Source of the DNA: Chitinophaga filiformis
Lineage (GTDB): Bacteria; Bacteroidota; Bacteroidia; Chitinophagales; Chitinophagaceae
DNA length: 64,000 bases
NCBI RefSeq assembly: GCF_021646545.1
Contig: NZ_JAKIRP010000016.1
Span: 143,763 to 207,762, forward strand
Direction of reading: 5' to 3'
In this document: in pieces, positions 9,010-17,499 of the stretch
How the letters are laid out: each line of letters starts with the position of its first letter
Numbering within the stretch: the first letter of the stretch is position 1
Program-made: the position numbers and the translations under genes
The notes under the pieces: model-generated
Told to the model about the DNA's origin: nothing
The model's input: only the letters and a program-made list of their open reading frames with translations
Database searches by the model: none

Positions 9010-9030
9010 ATTTATACAACATGCCAGGAT

Positions 9031-10167
9031 ATGAATAACGTACACAGTATCTCAGAAGGCTGGCAGGCCCCAACCCGTATATGCCGGTCATTTATTGTCA
9101 CCCTCTGGATATTCCTTCAGGTTCCTACTCTTACAGCTCAGCCGCTTAAACCCGGTTTTGACCCGCAGGAATATAGTGAGCTGCTCGATATCAATTTCCT
9201 TCACGCAGATACTCCCTGGATTAACTATCAGGTACCGGCCCCCACACATGCGCGGCTCGTATACCGTTCTCCCATAACAGGCCTGTTCAATCGCTGGGAC
9301 ATGTGGTTACGCGATGATAAGACAGCCATTATCAGTATCAGGGGTACTGTCGGGAAGATGGAATCGTGGCTGGAGAATTTCCATGCAGGTATGATACCCG
9401 CCATCGGAGAATTGCGGCTAAGCGACAGCGCTGTTTTCCGTTACCGCCTGTCGAAAGACAGCAATGCGTATGTTCATGCAGGATGGGCCCTGGCATTGGG
9501 TAGCATGGCGCCGGATATTGTGGCGCATATCCGGGAGTATTACGGGAAAGGTATCCGTAATTTCCTGTTAAGCGGTCATAGCCAGGGAGGCGCTATCTGC
9601 TTCCTGCTCCGCTCCTACCTGCAATACCTCAACGAACCTGGTTTTCCTAAAGATATCATCTATAAAACCTATTGTAGTGCTGCGCCCAAACCAGGTAATC
9701 TCTACTACGCGTACGATTACGATTTTATCACCCGCGATGGCTGGGGTTTTCGTGTGGTCAATCCCCGGGACTGGGTACCGGAAACGCCCTTCTCGCTGCA
9801 AACCACCAGCGATTTTAATACACCAAACCCCTTCATGAACGTGAAAGGCGCCCTGAAGCAGCAGAAATTCTTCGTACGTCTTGTATTGAATGCGATGTAT
9901 AACAGGATGGACCGGAGCACGAAGAAAGCCAGCCGGCGCATGCAAAAACTGCTGGGCAAACGTCTTGCAGCACGTGTGCGCAATACCATGACTGGTTACG
10001 CTCCACCTTCCTTTGTCAGTAGCCACAATTTTACACCGGCGGGAACGCCTGTTATTCTTTATCCGGACAGTGTTTACGATAGAAAATATATCTTTGATGG
10101 AAAGGATATTTTCATCCATCACAAATATGCGCCGTACAAGGAACTGCTACGGACAATCTATAAATGA
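9031..10167 (+). CDS. Exported lipase, class 3 alpha/beta-hydrolase
   Basis: 378 residues. After a hydrophobic stretch (about 22-36) that could act as signal peptide or anchor (cleavage possible after LTA), the chain shows the class 3 (fungal-type) lipase plan. ISIRGTVGKMESWLENFHAG is the oxyanion-side region, and the nucleophile elbow SGHSQGG has Ser184. Later come the SAAPKPGN segment, an Asp (NPRDWVPETPF), and a His in HHKYAPY as candidate triad members. It would hydrolyse lipid esters in the periplasm or outside the cell. The N-terminal region is long for a signal peptide, so a downstream start cannot be excluded. Confidence 0.8.
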   Translation: MNNVHSISEGWQAPTRICRSFIVTLWIFLQVPTLTAQPLKPGFDPQEYSELLDINFLHADTPWINYQVPAPTHARLVYRSPITGLFNRWDMWLRDDKTAIISIRGTVGKMESWLENFHAGMIPAIGELRLSDSAVFRYRLSKDSNAYVHAGWALALGSMAPDIVAHIREYYGKGIRNFLLSGHSQGGAICFLLRSYLQYLNEPGFPKDIIYKTYCSAAPKPGNLYYAYDYDFITRDGWGFRVVNPRDWVPETPFSLQTTSDFNTPNPFMNVKGALKQQKFFVRLVLNAMYNRMDRSTKKASRRMQKLLGKRLAARVRNTMTGYAPPSFVSSHNFTPAGTPVILYPDSVYDRKYIFDGKDIFIHHKYAPYKELLRTIYK

Positions 10168-10533
10168 TCATATTATTTTACCCATTTTGACTGGCAATTA
10201 AGTCCACCTCAAGTCCAACTCAAATCCATGTAAAAGCCGTCTTTACGTCGTGTACTTCATAAGCAAACGACTTATCTGTGGCGCTTATACGATAGTCGCC
10301 CGGAAATCTTGCCATGAAAAACAGTCCACTCTTCCCGGAAATGTTAAAATAGTATAATATTCGTCTCGTTCAGGTGAATGTTCATTACCGGGTTTCTCAC
10401 TGTAAGTACATAAGTAAGAGAAACTGTTTTATCACTTTACCATTTCTCCAAAGCACCTTTCATGGGGCTTTAATGCTAATATAACGATTGACCTTATACG
10501 CTGTTACCACACATAAAAGGCGCTTCTTTTTTG
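10168..10533. other. Intergenic spacer with no recognised feature
   Basis: AT-rich sequence after the lipase gene. I see no coding frame, terminator hairpin with T run, or known RNA fold. The regulatory repeats and putative RNA begin after it. Confidence 0.6.
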
Positions 10534-10572
10534 TTAACAAGCGATTAACTAACAGATTAACAGTGCGTTAAC
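10534..10572 (+). promoter_or_regulatory. Four TTAAC direct repeats phased at 11-12 bp
   Basis: TTAAC occurs at 10534, 10545, 10557 and 10568, spacings 11, 12 and 11 bp, so all four lie on one face of the helix. The array ends about 20 bp before a TATGTTTG -7 box. Direct repeats at 11 bp are the pattern bound by OmpR/PhoB-type response regulators. Binding by such a factor is inference. Confidence 0.5.
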
Positions 10573-10593
10573 AGTTCCCTTATTTTTTCGCGG

Positions 10594-10601
10594 TATGTTT
10601 G
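10594..10601 (+). promoter_or_regulatory. -7 promoter box of the candidate RNA
   Basis: TATGTTTG matches TAnnTTTG exactly. The -33 position has only a partial match (GTT near 10574), which fits a promoter depending on an activator bound at the adjacent TTAAC repeats. Confidence 0.45.
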
Positions 10602-10607
10602 TATTGA

Positions 10608-10896
10608 TAAAAGCAAAAGCACGTTGTCCTTTACTTCCAGGCCTCTCATACAAATGTGTGAGGGCTTGGGGGTTAAGGGTTTCCTTCAGGAACAATTCAA
10701 ACTCCAAACACGTAAATAAAAACACCGGACTTATTATACTTAAACGCATTATGCTACCCTGGGAACATGGCCAAAATACTAGAGGGGGAATAATGTAGAT
10801 TACTACACATTAATATGGCTGTCAGTAAATACTGTGGTCAAACAAATCAAAAACCAACTAATACAAAAAAAGGTCTCGTTTTCACGAGACCTTTTT
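10608..10896 (+). ncRNA. Candidate structured RNA, about 290 nt
   Basis: The segment runs from a TAnnTTTG promoter to an intrinsic terminator. It contains local hairpins, for example 10641-10665, where CCTCTCATAC pairs with GTGTGAGG with one mismatch. A 67-codon frame starting at the -7 box (10595) overlaps it but cannot be translated from this promoter and looks non-coding. I do not recognise it as tmRNA, RNase P or SRP RNA. It could instead be the untranslated remnant of a lost gene. Confidence 0.4.
10867..10896 (+). terminator. Intrinsic terminator, probably bidirectional
   Basis: Perfect 13-bp stem AAAAAGGTCTCGT / ACGAGACCTTTTT with a 4-nt loop. It serves the candidate RNA and, in the other direction, the minus-strand gene ending at 10932. 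Confidence 0.85.
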
Positions 10897-10931
10897 CTTT
10901 TGCAAATAATATGATGGCTCCGTCAATTCGG

Positions 10932-12137
10932 CTAGTCTTTCAACTTATGCAGGAATGTAGACAATTTAAACAACAGCTCATCCTGTAAACCTGCTCTCAG
11001 CTTCGCCTCATCATCCGTAATGCCCAAACGGCGCATACGCTGATAATAACCATATGATCCGCCGATCAGTTCCAGGCATTCTTCAATCTTCTCTCTGATC
11101 TCGGCTTCCTTACTTTTCTTATCATATTCCTTCTTGGAAAGGATCTTTTCAACGAAGTAAAAATTATCCTTTGTCTCTACCCATTTCCCCCTTGACTGAT
11201 GCTGCGGTTTGTACACCTCCAGATAACAACTGTCCAGGTGTAATACCTCTCCGAATTCAGACCTTACATCGATAGATGCCGGCCTTCCCTTCTGCGGACT
11301 TGCCATCAGCTTTTTGATGAAATGGCTGATCTCCATTCCCAGTTCGCCGCTGCTGGTGAGGATCTGGTTCAGCTGAGAGAATTCCATTACCATTGTAACA
11401 CGTAGATAACGGCTCCCTGACTTCAGTTTTCCAATGATACTCGGCGTCTGGTGTTCATCAAACAGAATGTCTTCCACCTGCACCTTACTTACTGTGCGAT
11501 AATTGGGGGTATATCCTTCCGAAGCCGGTGTTGCCTTCTTATTAGCCGTTCTGGAAACGTGCTGTTTGGCCGCATGCTGTACATAATCATCAATGAAACG
11601 CAGATCGTGGCCTTTCAGGCGGTGATACAGTTCATGTGTATTGTAATTGACGATCCTGCTGAGCAGCAGCACATCGTCCCAAACATCAGCATATTGCGCT
11701 TTTTTGACCTCATCCAGCACATCTGCAGCCGCCAGGTTCCGGCGGTACAACAATTCGCCTACCAGGAAGACAGAATAGTCATTCACAGGGTAGCCCAGTT
11801 CCGGCAACAGATCGTAAGGACTTCTCTTTTGTTCTTTTGCCTGGTCCAGCTGTTCCATATCAGAAACCACCGGAGCCAGCAGATACTTACGGGCTGCTGT
11901 ACGTAATTTCTTACTCACATGATCAATTAAATGATCGTTCACTTCACGCTGGCTGACAAAATCGTGCAGGATCTGCACAAAACGCTTGGATGCAGGCAAG
12001 CCGAACTGCAGCAGAATATCATTCTCCATCTCCAGCACACTTGTACCACCCGCGTGTTCCTTGCTGGTCTTAGTCCGCGTCTCCTGCTGCTGACAGCGCT
12101 GATAATATTCCTGTAATTTCAGTTTTAGCTTATCCAT
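10932..12137 (-). CDS. Uncharacterised protein, 401 residues
   Basis: I do not recognise a family. There is no signal peptide or membrane segment, and it is mostly alpha-helical and highly charged. The N-terminal helix (KLKLKLQEYYQRCQQQ) and a C-terminal helical hairpin (residues about 345-400, with repeated E/K/L heptads) suggest coiled coils. The middle (about 215-330) is richer in beta strand (KVQVEDILFDEHQTPSIIGKL). Codon usage resembles the neighbours, so it is probably a real cytoplasmic protein of the genus. It stands alone between two spacers. Confidence 0.7.
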   Translation of the reverse strand: MDKLKLKLQEYYQRCQQQETRTKTSKEHAGGTSVLEMENDILLQFGLPASKRFVQILHDFVSQREVNDHLIDHVSKKLRTAARKYLLAPVVSDMEQLDQAKEQKRSPYDLLPELGYPVNDYSVFLVGELLYRRNLAAADVLDEVKKAQYADVWDDVLLLSRIVNYNTHELYHRLKGHDLRFIDDYVQHAAKQHVSRTANKKATPASEGYTPNYRTVSKVQVEDILFDEHQTPSIIGKLKSGSRYLRVTMVMEFSQLNQILTSSGELGMEISHFIKKLMASPQKGRPASIDVRSEFGEVLHLDSCYLEVYKPQHQSRGKWVETKDNFYFVEKILSKKEYDKKSKEAEIREKIEECLELIGGSYGYYQRMRRLGITDDEAKLRAGLQDELLFKLSTFLHKLKD

Positions 12138-12421
12138 ATATTTATCTTATTAAATCGTTTCTTCATTTAAACAGCCTTTTCAACCAATTCCTGGTCGCCA
12201 AACGGCTTTTTCGGGTATATAAGTTTCCCCTTCCGCTTGCGGATGACGCCGTAAAATGCCTTAAAGACATATACCGACGCCGGCAATAGCGGGCACAATT
12301 GCTTGTTTTACAATAAGTTATTCAATGGGAGTAGTATAGCGATCTAATGGGAAGAATGCAAATATACACGTTTTGAAAGTTTCATCCCAACCTGCTCTGT
12401 AATCTAATTGTAAAGCGATGT

Positions 12422-13090
12422 TCACTTTAATACTGTTTTGGCTTTTTCCCAGAGCGCAAGGCGGTCGTCATATCCGTTCAGGCCGCCGTTAATGCGTATC
12501 GTCAGCCACTGGAATTTACTGTAAAGCTTGTTTTTATACATGGTGGTCCAGTTATCGGGCTGGTCAGCTACATCATTCAGCGTCTTATACACGGTCCAGA
12601 ACCAGCACGCTGAGGCCACGGCATACTGTGGAGTAGCAAGCAGGTCCGGGGCGTCTTCGAAAGTGTGCGTATTGCCCGTCAGGCCTTTACTGCAGTCGTC
12701 ATAACTGGCCCGGCCTGTCAGCTGGATCAATCCGCGTCCGCGGAACCGCCAGCCATCCCCGCTGGTCTCGGGGCCATTGCCCAGGCGGTTGGCGTATACT
12801 TTATTGGCGATCTTGTCCGGTTTGCCGGCGTATCGTTGTGCAATATCCGGCGTAGGGAAATACTTCGGAAATACGGTCACTAAACGATCTGCCCGGTAAT
12901 TCAGGTTTTCTATAACCATACTGAACTGACCGCTCTCATGGCCCAGCTGCGCGAGAAAAGCGGCAGCTCTTACGGGTGTATCAATATGATAAACGGGCAT
13001 TACCTGGTTCAGGTAAGGCAGATATTTCTGGATGTTCTGTGCATCCGCCTGCGGCATAATAGCCTGCAGCTGTTCACTGGTGACTGTCAT
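12422..13090 (-). CDS. Glycoside hydrolase family 19 (chitinase / endolysin-like)
   Basis: 222 residues with no signal peptide. The GH19 fold is recognised by FLAQLGHESGQF, with catalytic acid Glu52, by GDGWRFRGRGLIQLTGRASY (111-130), and by the C-terminal INGGLNGYDDRLALWEKA substrate-cleft motif. GH19 enzymes cleave beta-1,4 GlcNAc links in chitin or act on peptidoglycan. Lack of a secretion signal and short length resemble phage- or colicin-type endolysins more than secreted chitinases. No holin or phage genes are nearby. Either a cytoplasmic autolysin released by other means or a domesticated phage gene is possible. Confidence 0.85.
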   Translation of the reverse strand: MTVTSEQLQAIMPQADAQNIQKYLPYLNQVMPVYHIDTPVRAAAFLAQLGHESGQFSMVIENLNYRADRLVTVFPKYFPTPDIAQRYAGKPDKIANKVYANRLGNGPETSGDGWRFRGRGLIQLTGRASYDDCSKGLTGNTHTFEDAPDLLATPQYAVASACWFWTVYKTLNDVADQPDNWTTMYKNKLYSKFQWLTIRINGGLNGYDDRLALWEKAKTVLK

Positions 13091-13218
13091 GGGGTATTCG
13101 TATTGAGATTAACAATACAAAGGTAACATTAAAACATGCTCTCCGGCAGCAATCCGGCAGGGTTTACTATTTTTTTCGGTAGGTTAATTTCATACAAATT
13201 TTACTAAGGAGGGAAGCG

Positions 13219-13226
13219 TAGCTTTG
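13219..13226 (+). promoter_or_regulatory. -7 box directly before the GNAT gene
   Basis: TAGCTTTG fits TAnnTTTG. It ends 5 nt before the GTG start at 13232, implying a leaderless or nearly leaderless mRNA. An AAGGAGG at 13206-13212 looks like a Shine-Dalgarno sequence but lies too far upstream (20 nt) to decide the start. Confidence 0.4.
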
Positions 13227-13231
13227 CCTCC

Positions 13232-13717
13232 GTGGAAAAAATAATAATAAGGCCAATACAGCCTTCAGACAACAAACATATCGCCCGCATCATCAGGGAG
13301 GTGCTAACCGAATTTAAGGCGAATAAACCCGGCACTGCTTATTTTGATACAAGCCTGGATGAACTGCACTCCTTATTCACTTATCCGCATGCCGCCTATT
13401 GGGTACTCGAACAGGATGGTCATATCATCGGCGGAGCCGGTATCTATCCCACCAATGGCCTGCCTCCGCATTACTGCGAACTCGTGAAGCTATATCTGCT
13501 GCCTGCAGCAAGAGGCAAAGGCCTCGGCAAACAACTCATACAGCAATGTTTTGATGCCGCCATAGAAAACGGATGCACACATATGTACCTGGAAACAATG
13601 CCGGAGCTCACTTCTGCCATTCCCTTATACGAAAAAATGGGATTTGCCTACCTGCCACAGGCACTGGGCGCTTCCGGCCACTTCGGGTGTAGTGTGTGGA
13701 TGTTAAAAGCACTATGA
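13232..13717 (+). CDS. GNAT family N-acetyltransferase
   Basis: 161 residues. IIIRPIQPSDNKHIARIIREV is the classic GNAT first strand and helix. Acetyl-CoA binding motif A is LYLLPAARGKGLGKQLIQQC (about 88-107), and motif B is the C-terminal AIPLYEKMGFAYL. These enzymes transfer acetyl from acetyl-CoA to an amine; the acceptor is unknown. The start codon is GTG; no in-frame ATG upstream fits and the next Met would delete the first strand. Single gene. Confidence 0.88.
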   Translation: MEKIIIRPIQPSDNKHIARIIREVLTEFKANKPGTAYFDTSLDELHSLFTYPHAAYWVLEQDGHIIGGAGIYPTNGLPPHYCELVKLYLLPAARGKGLGKQLIQQCFDAAIENGCTHMYLETMPELTSAIPLYEKMGFAYLPQALGASGHFGCSVWMLKAL

Positions 13718-13853
13718 TCTGTGTAGAGAATGCGCCGCCTGCTTATGTACATGTTTCTACAAAAACGTCCTTATCTTACAAGATACGTACTGCCACTGCT
13801 CACGGTATAGTATTTGGACTTTTGCTCCTGATAACACTTAAAAACCTTGAATT

Positions 13854-14384
13854 ATGCAGATACTATCCAACACTTCCACCAATTCGAGGCTGGAAGAATT
13901 TTTCGTTACCATGTTACAGGAAATATACTGGTCAGAACAGCACCTCGTAAATGTACTATCTACGATGACCGGCGCAGCCACTAATGATGAACTGATACAG
14001 GCATTTGATCAACACAGGCAACAGACTGAAGAACATGTAAAAATAGTAGAACGCGCCTTCGGAGTGCTGGGAATACCACCGCAGGCAGAACCCAGCATGG
14101 GTTTACAGGGATTATTCGATGAAGGCTGGCAGGTAATAGATGAAACGGAAGAAGGCTCTGCCCAGAGAGATGTAGCGTTGATCATTGCCGCTCAGAAAGT
14201 TGAACACTACGAAATTGCCTGCTACGGAAGCCTGGTAACACTGGCCGCCACACTAGGTGAAATAGAAGTGGCAGATATGCTGAGAGCTGTATTGACGGAA
14301 GAAAAAGAAACAGACGCTACACTGACTATTATTGCAGAAAGTAAGATCAATGCGCAGGCGAGCGAAGAACCTGTAGATCATTAG
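13854..14384 (+). CDS. Ferritin-like DUF892 (YciE/YciF) protein
   Basis: 176 residues forming a four-helix bundle. The N-terminal LEEFFVTMLQEIYWSEQHLVNVL and the later AQKVEHYEIACYGSLVTLA (about 118-136) carry the carboxylate and histidine residues expected for a di-iron site of the YciE/YciF type. E. coli relatives respond to osmotic or stationary stress, and a similar stress role is inferred. Followed by a clear terminator, so it is a single-gene unit. Confidence 0.88.
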   Translation: MQILSNTSTNSRLEEFFVTMLQEIYWSEQHLVNVLSTMTGAATNDELIQAFDQHRQQTEEHVKIVERAFGVLGIPPQAEPSMGLQGLFDEGWQVIDETEEGSAQRDVALIIAAQKVEHYEIACYGSLVTLAATLGEIEVADMLRAVLTEEKETDATLTIIAESKINAQASEEPVDH

Positions 14385-14433
14385 AACATCGAAGTACAGG
14401 AATGGTACAACATCATTCTCTGTAATAAAAAAT

Positions 14434-14476
14434 GGGCTGTACAGGACGGTTTCCCAATCCTGTCAGCCCTTTATTA
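14434..14476 (+). terminator. Intrinsic terminator
   Basis: Stem GGGCTG-ACAGGA / TCCTGTCAGCCC (14434-14446 with 14458-14469, one bulged T) followed by TTTATTATT. It closes the DUF892 gene. Confidence 0.8.
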
Positions 14477-14492
14477 TTAAAGCATGCATAAC

Positions 14493-14954
14493 TTATAAAC
14501 CGTGCTTCTGATAACGCCCCATCAGTACTCCCTCCGCCAGGATATGCCCCTGCATAGCCTGTTGCAGTTCGGCTTTCTCAGCTCCGTTTTCCAGATCAAG
14601 TTCTGCATCCAGCGCATACACATGAAAATAATAACGGTGGAATCCCGACGGCGGACAAGGGCCGTAATAACCTGTCTTACCGCTCCCGTTCTTTCCGCAT
14701 ACACCTGATACAGTATCTCCTCCTATCAGTTTGGCAGGCGGAATGTTCCAGATCACCCAATGATCAAAAGTGCCTTTAGGCGCGTCAGGATCTTCGGCGA
14801 TGATGGCCAGTGTCTTTGTACCCGACGGCATCTGGTCTATCTGCAGCGGGGGATTCACATCCTCTCCTTCGCAGGTATATTTCGAAGGAATTACACCTTC
14901 ATGATCAAATGCGGTACTCGATATTTTAAGATTACCTGTTGCATTGTTTTCCAT
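14493..14954 (-). CDS. YbhB/YbcL family (PEBP-like) protein
   Basis: 153 residues. The PEBP ligand-pocket motifs are present: LAIIAEDPDAPKGTFDHWVIWNIP (about 48-72) and GYYGPCPPSGFHRYYFHVYAL (about 92-112). Family members bind phosphorylated small molecules or phospholipid headgroups; bacterial functions are poorly known. No signal peptide, so cytoplasmic. Convergent with DUF892; single gene. Confidence 0.92.
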   Translation of the reverse strand: MENNATGNLKISSTAFDHEGVIPSKYTCEGEDVNPPLQIDQMPSGTKTLAIIAEDPDAPKGTFDHWVIWNIPPAKLIGGDTVSGVCGKNGSGKTGYYGPCPPSGFHRYYFHVYALDAELDLENGAEKAELQQAMQGHILAEGVLMGRYQKHGL

Positions 14955-15071
14955 ACCGGAAACGACCGAAAAATCAAGCCAGAACCAGGAGCATTAAAAA
15001 ACGTAAAAAACACCCTTTAGCGGGGGTAAACATGCAACATAAATGAAATGAAACCGGGGATGTTGTGGAAA

Positions 15072-15533
15072 CTATTCACCAATGCGCTTTACCAGTTCAT
15101 CAATAAAACCGGCCTGCCTTTCATTGATCTTTTCACGGGCAATATCGACAGGGAACCAGGCCGCCCGGTCTATCTCCGGAAAGGTTTTCATTTTACCTGA
15201 ACGTGGTGGCCATTCAATTTCAAAGAGATTGCTTACTATGCTCTCTGCGTCCAGCTCTCCTTCTACCGCCCAGCAACGCACTGTTTTATGTCCTTTTTGA
15301 CGAATGGTCGACAGTTGAATGAAATTGCCCGAAGGCCGGTATCCTGTTTCCTCTTCAAATTCCCGGATAGCGGCTTGTAAAGGCTCCTCCCCTTCCTGGT
15401 ATTCTCCTTTAGGTACCGACCAGCTGCCAGTGTCTTTCTTAGCCCAGAAAGGCCCGCCTGGATGTCCCAGGAAGACTTCCAGCTGTTTGCCCTTTTTTCG
15501 GTAGAGTAGTATCCCTGCGCTTTGTTTTGCCAT
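15072..15533 (-). CDS. NUDIX hydrolase
   Basis: 153 residues from ATG 15533; an upstream frame start at 15554 would add seven residues before the conserved SAGILLYRKK strand. The Nudix box GEYQEGEEPLQAAIREFEEE, followed by TGY, fits GX5EX7REUXEEXGU with all metal-binding glutamates. FWAKKDTGSWSVPKG before it is typical of the diadenosine-polyphosphate / DUF-NUDIX group. It hydrolyses nucleoside diphosphate linked compounds; substrate unknown. Confidence 0.92.
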   Translation of the reverse strand: MAKQSAGILLYRKKGKQLEVFLGHPGGPFWAKKDTGSWSVPKGEYQEGEEPLQAAIREFEEETGYRPSGNFIQLSTIRQKGHKTVRCWAVEGELDAESIVSNLFEIEWPPRSGKMKTFPEIDRAAWFPVDIAREKINERQAGFIDELVKRIGE

Positions 15534-15572
15534 ACGTAAAGTTACACCTTGCAATTCTGGTTCCGGTTAATT

Positions 15573-15710
15573 CGCTCTTGTTATATTGGCATTTAAATCG
15601 CTTTTATAAGCTCATTAAAACCGGTTAAACGGCTCTTGTAAGCAGTTAACTTCATCGACTCTTATAAAAGCCCATTAACACTAGTTTACACCAGCGTTTG
15701 TATAATGCGT
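15573..15710. repeat. Degenerate direct repeats upstream of the beta-helix gene
   Basis: A motif like CGnCTCTTrTAA followed after 4-10 nt by a TTAA core recurs at 15573, 15599, 15620 and 15656, with a weaker copy at 15694. Spacing is irregular. The whole 15555-15900 spacer has no other gene that I can support. It could be an operator region for the divergent NUDIX and beta-helix genes. Confidence 0.35.
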
Positions 15711-15900
15711 TACTATGCCGGAATACAAGCATTAGACGAGGTTTCCGGATCAGGAAAAAATAATACCGGACGACCGTTAACCTATGTTATTCATAGTGAA
15801 TCAGATAACCAGCGAGGCAAAAAGAAAATACCTCTTTTTCAATAGCAGCCTATTCGCAGGATCAAAAATTGACCTATCTTGGACATCTCAGGATTACAAC

Positions 15901-17265
15901 ATGATAGTAGCAGCCCTTCTATATTTGGTTGTTAGTTATTCCACCGAAACAAGACTAACCCCAGGCAGTAATATACATTCTTCCAGCCTGACAGACACCG
16001 TTGAGACGTCTGCCAGAGAATATACCCTCGTACCGGATATCAGGGGGAGGCTCAATATTGACAATTCAAGGAACACTTACCGTCCCGGAGATATACTAAA
16101 CCTCAAAGGCAATTTCAAGTCAATCTTCATTGCCAATTTGAGCGGCACTGCCGCCAAACCGATCGTCATCCGTAACTATCGCAATACGGTTGTGAAGATT
16201 GGTGAGCCCAACTGGAACGGAGGTGGTTATTCATCTGCCTGTGAATTTTCTAACTGTCATTACATTCGTTTTGGCGGCCAGTCAGACCGTAGCCTCTTAG
16301 TGATCAATGGTTCAGTGCAGGCGGCCAGGGAAGCGTATCACAACCTTCATATCGGCAATAGGACAGATAACATAGAGATCAGTTTTCTGACCATCATGAA
16401 CGGTGGAAATGGTATTGTAGCGAAGACAGATCCTGTAAAAGGAGATCCGGGCACCGTCCACCCCACCCTGGTAATCCGCAATCTGCTGATACATAACGTG
16501 ACCGTTACGGGCACGAAGAATGAAGGCATGTATATCGGTCATACGGCTACCTACTGGGACCATACCGTTAATCAGCCTTACTATGGCTCGCCTTCAAACT
16601 TCACTCCCGGCCATGATTACGTACAACCAGCCAAATGGGAGAACGTGAAGATCTACAATAACCTGGTCAGCAATACCGGCCTGGATGGTATACAGGCAGC
16701 AGCTGTTGATGGCCTGGAGATCTTCCACAATGAAGTCACCCAATGGGGCACACAACGCAACCCTGGCCATAATGGCGGCATCCTTATTGGAGGCCGTACC
16801 ACTAACACCAATACACATGATAACCATGTGCATGATGGCTGGGGAGAGTTCTGTCAGTTCTATGGCTCGGGAGAAAACGGGGCTACGCATATCATCAGCA
16901 ACAACCTTTTTACAGACAACCAGGGTGACGGTATTAGTATGAGAGGAACCGACAATGCCATCGTGCGCATTACCAACAATACAATAGCCTGCACCAAAGG
17001 CAATAGCCTCCGTATTAATGGTTATACCGGTATGAAAGGTAAACAGATCGTCAATGCCAATGCATTCATTGCGCCCAATGGCGGCAAGGGTGCTCACGTC
17101 AGGAACTACATTTATGTAGAACAGGGCGGTGACGCTGAAGAAGGCACCGGTAACGAAGAGAACAAGAAATTTCAGACCCCGCTGGAAGCCCGCGTGAATA
17201 CAGCAGAATACTATCGTCCGCAGGAAGGCTCATCCATAGGAAACGCCGGCTATAGAAGAAAATAG
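15901..17265 (+). CDS. Exported right-handed parallel beta-helix protein
   Basis: 454 residues from ATG 15901, whose first 15 residues (MIVAALLYLVVSY) look like a signal peptide. The frame stays open upstream to 15784 but would bury that peptide. Residues about 80-430 carry many short strand-turn repeats with N/G turns (for example NLLIHNVTVTGTKNEGMYIG, ISNNLFTDNQGDGISMRG, ITNNTIACTKGNSLRINGYTG) typical of pectate-lyase-like beta-helices. Such proteins bind or cleave polysaccharides. No catalytic site is obvious, so lyase activity is only a possibility. Single gene before the large operon. Confidence 0.8.
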   Translation: MIVAALLYLVVSYSTETRLTPGSNIHSSSLTDTVETSAREYTLVPDIRGRLNIDNSRNTYRPGDILNLKGNFKSIFIANLSGTAAKPIVIRNYRNTVVKIGEPNWNGGGYSSACEFSNCHYIRFGGQSDRSLLVINGSVQAAREAYHNLHIGNRTDNIEISFLTIMNGGNGIVAKTDPVKGDPGTVHPTLVIRNLLIHNVTVTGTKNEGMYIGHTATYWDHTVNQPYYGSPSNFTPGHDYVQPAKWENVKIYNNLVSNTGLDGIQAAAVDGLEIFHNEVTQWGTQRNPGHNGGILIGGRTTNTNTHDNHVHDGWGEFCQFYGSGENGATHIISNNLFTDNQGDGISMRGTDNAIVRITNNTIACTKGNSLRINGYTGMKGKQIVNANAFIAPNGGKGAHVRNYIYVEQGGDAEEGTGNEENKKFQTPLEARVNTAEYYRPQEGSSIGNAGYRRK

Positions 17266-17311
17266 GCTGCTAACCTACTTCATATAATGTTAAGTTTCCA
17301 TTAAAAAATTA

Positions 17312-17344
17312 TTTGTTTGTTAAAAAAAAAGAGATATATCTTTG
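17312..17344 (+). promoter_or_regulatory. Promoter of the five-gene operon
   Basis: TATCTTTG (17337-17344) is a perfect TAnnTTTG box. Two overlapping TTTG elements (17312-17315 and 17316-17319) lie 21 and 17 nt upstream. A start near 17351 leaves a 5' leader of about 150 nt before ATG 17500, room for post-transcriptional control, though I see no known riboswitch. Confidence 0.7.
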
Positions 17345-17499
17345 TCCCAGCATTTTTTGTATTCGAGTTTTAACCCTGATCTTTTGAAAACCTGCAACGA
17401 CCATAACGTAATATTTCTGTCTTTTAGAGGGGACTAACTTTACATCTGTTTTTTGGAGCCTACTTTATTGTTCGATACCAAACTTAGGAATCATTCCTT

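Noticed and set aside
10595..10798. 67-codon frame inside the candidate RNA
   Set aside because: It begins at the -7 box itself, so it cannot be translated from that promoter, and its composition is not protein-like.
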